A stretch of DNA of 47,301 nucleotides, from contig NZ_JACIZD010000003.1 of NCBI RefSeq assembly GCF_014359565.1, positions 276,357-323,657 of the forward strand, written 5' to 3'. A program made the translations under genes and the position numbers. The stretch is from Immundisolibacter sp. GTDB lineage: Bacteria; Pseudomonadota; Gammaproteobacteria; Immundisolibacterales; Immundisolibacteraceae. Below are positions 34,671-41,101 of this stretch, piece after piece. The notes under the pieces are model-generated. The model worked only from the letters and a program-made list of their open reading frames with translations, was not told the origin of the DNA and searched no databases. The first letter of the stretch is position 1; each line of letters starts with the position of its first letter.

Positions 34671-34857
34671 TATGGCGGGCTTGTCCCACTCCATCGGGTG
34701 GCGCTTGCCGTGAAAGTAGATGTATATTTTTCACTCACTGAGCATACGCACGCTCGGTACGCAGGCTGTAGTGCTTCAGCCGGGTAAGATACCAAAGCTG
34801 ATCGAGCAGCCGGGGCACCGAAGGATCGCCAGGAGCCTGTTCATGTGTAGGCCCAGC

Positions 34858-34958
34858 TTATCGGACATGGTGAATGTTATGAATCATGAGGTTGGCACAC
34901 GACGCCCAGGTTACCGGACGTGTCCGATAATTTATTTACCCTGATAAATTCCGGATAA
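34858..34958. promoter_or_regulatory. Cluster of TTATCGGACA-like inverted repeats
   Basis: TTATCGGACA at 34858-34867 recurs in TTACCGGACGTGTCCGATAA (34911-34930, a 20-bp near-palindrome with mirrored half-sites), and TTCCGGATAA lies at 34949-34958. AATTTAT/ATAAATT form a further 7-bp inverted repeat around TTACCCTG. They sit just before the HTH/GIY-YIG gene. They may be operators of its promoter or a recombinase site. The rest of the 34614-34987 gap shows no gene. Confidence 0.4.
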
Positions 34959-34964
34959 CTCATG

Positions 34965-35660
34965 TTAGCCACAGTGCAGGAGGGCAGATGACGGATCGAA
35001 GCGATATCTTGCGGTACTTCATTGACGAGTACTTTGAGGGAGACGCAAAGAAAGCCTCTGAAGCGACAGGCTATTCCGTCGCTCAGTTTAAGGCTTGGAT
35101 TTCGAGGCAGCGTTTGCCCCGGAAGAGTACCATTGAGTACTTAGTCCACTGCGTCTTTACGCCTGAATTCAGGGTAATTGTCGAGTTTGGTGAGTTCAAT
35201 CAATCTGAGCCGATCTTAACCCAGCTTCGGAGATTACTGAAAGGTCACGAAGAGCGACCGGGTATTTATGCTTTTTATGACTCCATGGCGAACCTCGTAT
35301 ATATAGGAAAAGCAACCAAACTTCTACGTGAATGTGACAATGCAATTCGGCGCGAGGTGCACGTCCGTTTTCCGAATGACGTAAAAAACAAGCCAGAGAA
35401 TAGAGCGGAAGTTGTACGTTACATCTCTGCTTACGATGTTGGAAAATCTAATTGGGTAGATTACCCAAAGCATGTTGAATCGCTCATACTTCGAATTTCA
35501 AAGCCTGTTTTAAACAAGAATATAGGCCAGTTAGAAAAGGCGTATGTGATTCCAGAGGATGGGTAAGGGTGTTTGCAAATTCAGGCAGTGGCCTAGCTCG
35601 GCGAAATATTCGGCACCCCGGAGGCGTAAAAATGACGTCTTTTGGGGTATCTATTTATAG
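34965..35660 (+). mobile_element. Candidate integron cassette 1 (HTH/GIY-YIG gene)
   Basis: It is bounded by core-like sites GTTAGCC (34964-34970) and GTTAGGT (35660-35666). The gene starts 18 bases after the first site. The expected attC at its 3' end (35570-35660) is poorly conserved: a palindromic GC-rich stretch is present but the predicted GGCTAAC core is not. Assignment therefore depends on the better cassette 2. Confidence 0.4.
34988..35566 (+). CDS. HTH and GIY-YIG nuclease-superfamily protein
   Basis: A 192-residue protein, AT-richer than the genes around the island. Residues about 1-50 look like a helix-turn-helix (DAKKASEATGYSVAQFKAWI). Residues about 90-175 contain the GIY-YIG signature PGIYAFYDSMANLVYIGKATKLL, followed by the conserved Arg-containing helix and a late Glu (HVESLILRISKPVLN) as expected for the catalytic metal site. 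Such proteins cut or nick DNA. The coupling of a DNA-binding HTH with a small GIY-YIG domain suggests a defence, mobile-element or regulator-nuclease role. It is preceded by AGGAGGG. The palindrome cluster just upstream might be its binding site. Function is not known. Confidence 0.8.
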   Translation: MTDRSDILRYFIDEYFEGDAKKASEATGYSVAQFKAWISRQRLPRKSTIEYLVHCVFTPEFRVIVEFGEFNQSEPILTQLRRLLKGHEERPGIYAFYDSMANLVYIGKATKLLRECDNAIRREVHVRFPNDVKNKPENRAEVVRYISAYDVGKSNWVDYPKHVESLILRISKPVLNKNIGQLEKAYVIPEDG

Positions 35661-36085
35661 TTAGGTGCTTATGCCTAGTCAGTCTTTTTTCTTGGTTTAT
35701 GTCGGTTCCGAAATTGAGTCTTCGGAGTTCGCCCACCTTCATCGCTTCCTTCATCCCGGCTCGCAGCATGAGAGTGGGTGGAAAGCCTTTGTTTGTTCCG
35801 AGGTGACGCCAAGCAACCACCCGGGATTTGTTCTCCTTCAAGCGAAGGACTTTGCGGGAAAGGGCACAAAAAGCCTCCATCTACGCTATAGCCTTGTTGC
35901 GTCAATACTTGAATATCAGTTTCAAAAAAACCCAATTGGGTTTATTGGCCCAGAGAATTTCCTATAACAATCAAAGGTTCGTCGTCCATGTTCATTCGCC
36001 ACTCACCTAACATGGCGGTCAAGCGGACACCGGAAAGCTGCATTTCCCGGCACCCTCGCTCCGCCCGGTGCCACTTACCTTTATG
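35661..36085 (+). mobile_element. Integron-type gene cassette 2 with complete attC
   Basis: The cassette begins TTAGGT (core GTTAGGT at 35660-35666) and its 3' attC (36005-36091) begins with ACCTAAC, the exact complement of its own 5' core, which is the defining property of a cassette. It contains one 98-codon gene filling most of its length. The second core GTTGGCT starts the next unit. No integrase gene is in the window. Confidence 0.65.
35671..35967 (+). CDS. Small cassette-encoded protein, unknown
   Basis: A 98-residue protein beginning MPSQSFFLVYVGSEIESSEF; no family is recognised. It has mixed alpha/beta composition, no signal peptide and no membrane segment. It starts 11 bases after the cassette core site and stops 38 bases before the attC, the normal cassette layout. 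A GTG two codons upstream (35665) is an alternative start. The base composition differs from the neighbouring chromosome. Confidence 0.6.
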   Translation: MPSQSFFLVYVGSEIESSEFAHLHRFLHPGSQHESGWKAFVCSEVTPSNHPGFVLLQAKDFAGKGTKSLHLRYSLVASILEYQFQKNPIGFIGPENFL

Positions 36086-36091
36086 TTGGCT
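36005..36091 (+). other. attC recombination site (87 bp)
   Basis: R'' core ACCTAAC (36005-36011) and R' core GTTGGCT (36085-36091) enclose an imperfect stem: GGTCAAGCGGACACCGG (36017-36033) against CCGGTGCCACTTACC (36065-36079), pairing except for two extra unpaired bases on the left arm and one mismatch. Unpaired extrahelical bases on one arm are the known recognition feature of attC sites folded as single strands. Confidence 0.7.
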
Positions 36092-36102
36092 TTCTTCAGG
36101 AC

Positions 36103-37437
36103 ATGCTCATGCTCGATGAAATTCTTGTGGATAGTGTTACTACCGTACCAGCGGAGAACCACCCGCCCTTTGCAACGAAAATTGACTATGATGCGGAGAG
36201 CAAGAGGCGGGAAGCAGTCATAAAGAAGTGGGCTGCTCTTCCCAAAGATGATCGAGCCAACTTTAACGATAAGCTGGAGCAATATCTCAGCAGTGAAGGA
36301 GTTCTCAACCTAAAAGACCCGTCGGTCGTTTCCTCGAAGAACTACTATCTCCTTCAGCGTGAGATCGCCGCCCGCGTCTCCGCTGAAAACCTCTTTGAGC
36401 CGCTTCCGATCGACGAACTTCATTTTGAAAACGCCTTGATGGAGTTGATAGAAAACATCGAGAACGTCGCTCACATCAAGGAACTCTATAAATTGCGCAA
36501 GCGCACGGTGGGCAGCACGAAGAACGCTGGTATTACCACGGAAGACGCCGGGCGACTCAAGAACTGCATGAGGCAGGGGCGCGAACTCTATTTATCCGGG
36601 AGGTTTGGCTCCTTAATGGTCAAACCCTTGAACTTCTTTTACTCGCTGACAGCGTACGCATATGCAGTCGTCATTCTCAATAATCCAATCCGGTACTCGC
36701 TGGACGGGCTCCCGGGTTCGCATGGAATTAACTATCTTCCGGATGGAGTGAAGACGCAATTTGGTGGAGATATGCCCCATGGGACATTCAGTGACCTGTT
36801 CGCCGCCTTCCCAACAATGTCATTGCGCAACCATCAGTTTGAAATTACGCAGGACTGTAAAGACTCCTTGCTCACTTTCTACAAGGTCAGAACTACAGTA
36901 AGTCCCGGTACCTTGCTCAGCATGATTCCTGAGCTTCGCGATTACTACAAGCTAATTACAGGCCGAAACAGTAGAGCGCACCCATTGGAGTTATCCATTA
37001 CCAACGATACTCGATCCGTTAAGTGGGAGTTTCAAATCGGGGATGGCGAGTTCCGCCCACCGCTGGGCGGCGTTGAAAAAGCATTCGACGGTTTTAATTT
37101 TTCCGAGCGGTACGGCAAGATCATCGTAGCGGTCCCCGGGTCGGACGCACATCGTATTAAGGCATGTATCTACTCGGACGCTAGAGGGAGGTTTTGGTAT
37201 ATCGAGAACCCGTTCTTCCCAATCATCTTGCCAGAGGTTTGCGTTCATTTCCTACTGAGCAATTCGTTTAGCAACATCATGCGCTACTCTCCAGACCGAT
37301 GGGGGAATATCCTCCTCAACGAAGCAGACTCAAACGTTTCGTTGATTACGAGAAAGTATTTGTCTGCCTTTGAAAATAAGTTTCCCTTTCTCGTTCTTCG
37401 GTCAATATCGAGATTCCAGCCCTATGTAGCGGCATAA
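36103..37437 (+). CDS. YaaC-like protein
   Basis: A 444-residue soluble protein. The second half resembles the YaaC-like family as I know it: NFFYSLTAYAYAVVILNNP, HGINYLPDG, a central basic segment, then VCVHFLLSNSFSNIMRYSPDRWGNIL and FPFLVLRSISRFQPY. The YaaC family is uncharacterised but appears in variable genomic islands. Residues 1-100 form a separate helical region. Start: ATG 36103, or ATG 36109 two codons later. It lies 12 bases after the GTTGGCT core, like a third cassette whose own attC is missing; a 34-bp repeat begins 20 bases after its stop. Composition is AT-richer than the chromosome, indicating transfer. Confidence 0.65.
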   Translation: MLMLDEILVDSVTTVPAENHPPFATKIDYDAESKRREAVIKKWAALPKDDRANFNDKLEQYLSSEGVLNLKDPSVVSSKNYYLLQREIAARVSAENLFEPLPIDELHFENALMELIENIENVAHIKELYKLRKRTVGSTKNAGITTEDAGRLKNCMRQGRELYLSGRFGSLMVKPLNFFYSLTAYAYAVVILNNPIRYSLDGLPGSHGINYLPDGVKTQFGGDMPHGTFSDLFAAFPTMSLRNHQFEITQDCKDSLLTFYKVRTTVSPGTLLSMIPELRDYYKLITGRNSRAHPLELSITNDTRSVKWEFQIGDGEFRPPLGGVEKAFDGFNFSERYGKIIVAVPGSDAHRIKACIYSDARGRFWYIENPFFPIILPEVCVHFLLSNSFSNIMRYSPDRWGNILLNEADSNVSLITRKYLSAFENKFPFLVLRSISRFQPYVAA

Positions 37438-37456
37438 AAAAAGAAATCGTATGAAT

Positions 37457-37490
37457 CGTAGCCTGGATGGAGCGCAGCGGAATCCGGGAT
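37457..37490 (+). repeat. 34-bp CGTAGCCTGGATG repeat, copy A
   Basis: CGTAGCCTGGATG-GAGCGCAGCGGAATCCGGGAT. It is shared with copies at 37860-37893, 38675-38708 and (inverted) 38038-38069. It lies directly after the YaaC-like gene, where the third cassette's attC would be expected. Confidence 0.85.
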
Positions 37491-37585
37491 GATCGGGCGG
37501 CCAGGCCGCGCCAAGCGCCAAAATTGATTGTTTCGTTCGATTCGACCAGACTTCACTCATTCTCCTGCTGACTGCCGGGTGACCC

Positions 37586-37837
37586 ATGCAGACCTTTATC
37601 GCCAACGAAGCCAAAACCCGCTTCGGTGAATTGCTGGACCGCGTGCAGCGTGCGCCGGTGCAGGTGACGCGGCACAACCGCGTGGTCGGGGTGATGGTGA
37701 ACGCCGAGGATTACGAGGCCATGCGCCGGTTTTATGCCGACCGCCTGCGCAAAACGCTGCACGATACGGCCGACGAAGCCGCAGCGGCCGGGTTGACCGA
37801 GGAAAAGCTGGCGCAGTTGCTGGCCGACGAAAGCTGA
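37586..37837 (+). CDS. Phd/YefM-type antitoxin, apparently without toxin
   Basis: An 83-residue protein with the Phd/YefM DNA-binding N-terminal domain: IANEAKTRFGELLDRVQ...VQVTRHNRVVGVMVNAEDYEAM. The C-terminal helical tail would normally bind a RelE- or Doc-type toxin. No toxin gene follows: the stop at 37837 is 22 bp before a repeat and a transposase remnant. It may be an orphan regulator, or the toxin was lost when the repeat-bound segment arrived. GC content is chromosome-like, unlike the cassettes upstream. Confidence 0.85.
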   Translation: MQTFIANEAKTRFGELLDRVQRAPVQVTRHNRVVGVMVNAEDYEAMRRFYADRLRKTLHDTADEAAAAGLTEEKLAQLLADES

Positions 37838-37859
37838 TCAGTCATGCTGGTGCAAAAAT

Positions 37860-37893
37860 CGTAGCCTGGATGCAGCGTAGCGGAATCCGGGAT
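37860..37893 (+). repeat. 34-bp repeat, copy B
   Basis: CGTAGCCTGGATG-CAGCGTAGCGGAATCCGGGAT. With the inverted copy C it flanks the transposase remnant at 37899-38036, six bases from the remnant's stop codon. Confidence 0.85.
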
Positions 37894-37898
37894 TCCCA

Positions 37899-38036
37899 TC
37901 ACTCCCCGAACTGCCCTTCGTCCACGCCGACGGCACAGTCGGGCGGAACACTGCCCTGCCGGATGTAGCGGTGCAGGGGGACCACCGCCAATCCACGGAT
38001 CGCTGTGCCAGGCCGTGCTTCACCATGAGCAAGGAA
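37899..38036 (-). pseudogene. REP-associated tyrosine transposase remnant 1
   Basis: Reading on the minus strand, MVKHGLAQRSVDWRWS is followed, after a one-base deletion, by LHRYIRQGSVPPDCAVGV and DEGQFGE then TGA. This is the C-terminal end of a RAYT (Y1-type) transposase; the part with the catalytic HuH and Tyr motifs is gone. It is almost identical to the second remnant at 38657-38920. It is enclosed by inverted copies B and C of the 34-bp repeat, the arrangement expected for a RAYT and its target palindromes. Confidence 0.75.
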
Positions 38037-38037
38037 G

Positions 38038-38069
38038 TCCCGGATTCCGCTGCGCTGCATCCTGGCTAC
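38038..38069 (-). repeat. 34-bp repeat, copy C (inverted)
   Basis: It reads TCCCGGATTCCGCTGCGCTG..CATCCTGGCTAC on the plus strand, the inverted form of copies A, B and D. It closes the transposase remnant 1 segment. Confidence 0.85.
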
Positions 38070-38152
38070 ACGCTGGCGTTACCCGAGTCGTCACCGGCGG
38101 TTTCAGGGGTGTTTAGGCAGGTGACCGGCCAGGCCCGCCCTTCGCGCACCGA

Positions 38153-38623
38153 TCAATCGTCACGCCGCTTTTTGAGGACGCTGATACTTCCGTCGGCTTC
38201 CAGATAGGCCCGATGCATTTCCTCTTGCCGGCAATCGGCCTCGCGCAGCGACTTGTGCATGTCCGCTTCGCTGATGCGATGTCGCCGCAGTACGTCGGTC
38301 AGGATGGTGCCATCTTTTCCAATCAGCACGGCTGTGCCTTCGACGAGCTGCTCGAACTTGCGACTACGGGAGGCAACGAATCCCACGACCGCGTTCAGCA
38401 GCACAAGTGTTGCGGCGGCAATGAGCCCGCCCGGCACGGAGCTGTCATCCCCGGTAAGTCCGGGGCTCACAGATTCGCTCAGCAGCATGATGACGAGAAG
38501 ATCGAACGGCGTGAGCTGGCCAAGGGAGCGTTTTCCCGATAGGCGCATCAGCAGCAACAGAATCAAGTAGATCGCCGTGGCCCGTATTGCAGGCTCCCAC
38601 CAAGGGATGCTGATGTCCAACAT
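38153..38623 (-). CDS. DUF421 (YetF-type) membrane protein
   Basis: A 156-residue protein with two to three N-terminal TM helices (AIRATAIYLILLLLMRLSG, LTPFDLLVIMLLSESVSPG, LIAAATLVLLNAVVGFVAS) and a cytoplasmic domain with VLIGKDGTILTDVLRRHRIS. The motif GKRSLGQLTPFDLL is typical of DUF421/YetF proteins, whose function is not established. ATG 38623 has GAGG six bases upstream; TTG 38635 is a weaker choice. The final part (EADGSISVLKKRR) completes the family domain, so the gene looks intact. Confidence 0.88.
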   Translation of the reverse strand: MLDISIPWWEPAIRATAIYLILLLLMRLSGKRSLGQLTPFDLLVIMLLSESVSPGLTGDDSSVPGGLIAAATLVLLNAVVGFVASRSRKFEQLVEGTAVLIGKDGTILTDVLRRHRISEADMHKSLREADCRQEEMHRAYLEADGSISVLKKRRDD

Positions 38624-38656
38624 TGGACGCCTCAATCAAGCGGCAGGAGCATTATT

Positions 38657-38920
38657 TTAGCCCGCGAAAGAAATCGTACCCTGGATGCAGCGCAGCGGAA
38701 TCCGGGATCCCCACCACGCCCCGAACGGCCCGTCGTCCACGCCGACGGCACAGTCGGGCGGAACAATGCCCTGCCGGATGTATCTGTGCAGGGAGGACCA
38801 CGCCCAATCCACGGGTTGCTGCGCCAGGCCGTGCTTCACTGGGTTGAAGTGCATGTAGTCCGCGTGCTGGGTGAAATCCGTGCCGTCCCGAATCAGGTGC
38901 TCCCAGAACCTGCCCGGCAC
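38657..38920 (-). pseudogene. REP-associated tyrosine transposase remnant 2
   Basis: An open frame of 87 codons, PGRFWEHLIRDGTDFTQHAD, then YMHFNPVKHGLAQQPVDWAW, SSLHRYIRQGIVPPDCAVGV. RFWEHxIRD and DYxHxNPVKHG are C-terminal signatures of RAYT transposases (Y1_Tnp fold). The catalytic N-terminal half is missing; upstream minus-strand sequence is unrelated. The frame runs on into repeat copy D, which encodes its last residues, so the natural stop is lost. It is a remnant. Confidence 0.75.
38675..38708 (+). repeat. 34-bp repeat, copy D
   Basis: CGTACCCTGGATG-CAGCGCAGCGGAATCCGGGAT, overlapping the 3' end of transposase remnant 2. No inverted partner is seen on the other side of this remnant. 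Confidence 0.85.
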
Positions 38921-39073
38921 AGCCGCACCTTGCGCGTGTTGCCGGACCGGAAATAGCCAAACAGCTGCATTGTCTGTGCTCCCGCCAATGCGCTGCGGCT
39001 GTATGTCGCATTCTCAAATGCCTGCCGCGTGGCCACACTCCCGCCCCGTTTTTTAACAAGGGAGCTTGAGCGC

Positions 39074-40115
39074 ATGCGCAACCACATTCTTGCCACCGTC
39101 CTGCTGGCCTGCCCGCTGGCATATGCCGATGCGCCGCAGACCGGCCGCGCCGACGGCCACGCGCCGATCGGCGTGATGGCCGATCACCTGCACCGTGGCG
39201 GCGAATGGATGGTCGGCTACCGCTTCATGCGCGCCTGGCAGGACCAACTACGCGATGGCACCGACCGCGTGAGCAAACAGCGTGCGTATTCCAGCACGGC
39301 GGCGGGCGGCTATGGCTACCACGACGCCCCGACGCGCATGGAAATGAACATGCACATGTTCGAGGCCATGTACGGCTGGTCGGACCGCATCACGCTGATG
39401 CTGATGGCCAATTACATGGACATGAGCATGGATGCCGAGCTGCATGCGCATGGTCACGCAGCGCCAGTCCAGTACCGCATGGACTCCAGTGGCTGGGGCG
39501 ATATGGAAGTCGCGGCGCTGTTTGATGCGGGCCACACGACACGGGCGCTGGGTCGGCAAGCTCGGCCTGAGCCTGCCTCTCGGCAGCATCACCGAGCGCG
39601 ACGGCATGCCGCACGGCGCGCTTGGCGCGATGATTCCCGTGCGCATGGAATACAGCATGCAGTTGGGTTCCGGCACTTACGACCTGCGTCCGGCCATGAC
39701 CTATTCCGAGCAGCGCGACGGCTGGTCGTGGGGCGCGCAGGCCAGCGCCGTGCTGCGCCTGGGCGAGAACGACCAGGATTACCGCCTCGGCCACCGGGGC
39801 GAGCTGACCGCCTGGGCCGCGCGGCTGTGGACGCCGGCGGTCAGCACATCGCTGTGCCTGCTCGGCTCGCGCTGGGGCAACATCCAAGGCCGCGACGATG
39901 CCATCGACGCGGGCATGTCGCCCGCCGCCGATCCGGATGCCCAGGGCGGACAGCGTGTCGATGTCGGGCTGGGCATGAACCTGTACGCGCCAACGGGCGC
40001 ACTGAAGGGCCAGCGTCTGGCGCTCGAAATGCTGCGCCCGGTGTATCAGGATCTCGACGGACCACAGCTGGCCAATGACTGGACCCTGAACGCCGGCTGG
40101 CAATTCGCGTTCTGA
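39074..40115 (+). pseudogene. Met/His-rich outer-membrane-type protein, frameshifted
   Basis: Frame one from ATG 39074 gives a signal peptide (ILATVLLACPLAYA), GRADGHAPIGVMADHLHRGGEWMVGYRF and a region rich in Met, His and Tyr (MEMNMHMFEAMYGWSDRITL). At 39531-39552 the coding signal moves to another frame (WVGKLGLSLPLGSITERDGM...) and ends at TGA 40115 with the C-terminal WTLNAGWQFAF typical of outer-membrane beta-barrels. A single base change in length would join them into one protein of about 346 residues, resembling the PF13557-type (phenol-degradation MetA-like) porins. Met/His richness suggests metal, perhaps copper, contact. It may be a true pseudogene or a sequencing error. Confidence 0.75.
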
Positions 40116-40212
40116 GGTCGGCGCGCGGCGCAGGGACGCGCCGGCGCGATCGGCAGCGGCTGCTGATCGTGGCGCCGATCGACAACCGGTGGCGCTCGGC
40201 TGAGCCGGGGGC

Positions 40213-41091
40213 TCATTGCCCGCGCGTGGCGCACCGCCAGTAGGCTTTCAGGCGGCGTTTGTAGCTGGCGCTGCGTTCGGCATACAGCCGCCGGCAGATA
40301 TCGAGCGCCTCGGGCGCCAGGCTGTCCTGGCGCTTTGCCGCGAGTGTGTCCACGCGCATCCGGTCGGTTGGCGGCAGGGTGCTGCTGGCAAGCCGCTCGC
40401 GCAGCACGGCGCAGTCGTGGTGCAGGCCAAGCAGGTCCGCGGCCCGGTCGGCCTGCGCGTGCAGGGCGCCCAGCGGCCCGGGCCATAGCGGTTGCAGCAG
40501 GCGCAGCTGGTAGATGTGGTGTTTCAGCTGCCGGCGCAGGGCGTGCAGGCGCTCGGCGTCGGGATTGCGCAGCGCCCGCTTCAGGGCACGGCGGCCGGCC
40601 CGGTAGGTGGTGGCGAATCCCCGGGCCAGCGTGTCGAAGTCACAGGCGCCTGCCGCAGGCCCGGTCAGCGTGGCGGCGGATTCCTGCAACGCGAGGCGCG
40701 CGGTCATCAGGTCCCCGGCGTCCAGCTGGGGGGTGCCGGGGGTCTGCCAGGCCTGACGCATGGCCTGCAGGGCACTGGCAGTCGCCTTCGGCGGGCGCGC
40801 CCTGCTCAGCGTGTCGATCGTGCGCAGCAGCACGGCGGCGTCGCGGCTGGGTGCCAGGGCACGACCGGCCGCGCGCAGTTCGTTTTCGCAGCGGGCCAGC
40901 GCGCGCGCGTGCACATCGCCGTCCAGCAGGCGCAGTGTCGCGCGGGCTTTCTTTATGTGCCGACGGGCGGCGTGGATGGCCGCCTCGTCGGGCGTACCGG
41001 CCAGCTCGCCCAGCGCGCCGCCGATTTCGTCCTGCAGCAGGCGCAGCAGCTCCGCCGCCAGGGGCCGTCCGATGTGCAGTTCGAACGCCAC
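40213..41091 (-). CDS. CHAD-domain protein
   Basis: A 292-residue all-helical protein rich in His, Arg and Lys. HAARRHIKKARATLRLL near residue 40 and LRRQLKHHIYQLRLL later are the two repeated histidine-bearing helical units of the CHAD domain, which binds polyphosphate. Stand-alone CHAD proteins may associate with polyphosphate granules or act beside CYTH phosphatases; no CYTH domain is present here. The start ATG is at 41091. The RlmI gene upstream on the same strand ends 10 bp away, suggesting co-transcription. Confidence 0.88.
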   Translation of the reverse strand: MAFELHIGRPLAAELLRLLQDEIGGALGELAGTPDEAAIHAARRHIKKARATLRLLDGDVHARALARCENELRAAGRALAPSRDAAVLLRTIDTLSRARPPKATASALQAMRQAWQTPGTPQLDAGDLMTARLALQESAATLTGPAAGACDFDTLARGFATTYRAGRRALKRALRNPDAERLHALRRQLKHHIYQLRLLQPLWPGPLGALHAQADRAADLLGLHHDCAVLRERLASSTLPPTDRMRVDTLAAKRQDSLAPEALDICRRLYAERSASYKRRLKAYWRCATRGQ

Positions 41092-41101
41092 GTGCCGGCC
41101 C

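Noticed and set aside
35570-35666. attC site at the end of cassette 1
   Set aside because: The expected GGCTAAC core is absent; only GCCTAGC and a vague stem are seen, so it is not listed as a site.
35593-35880. Minus-strand 95-aa ORF opposite the 98-aa cassette gene
   Set aside because: No start site or protein-like composition; the plus-strand gene fits cassette architecture better.
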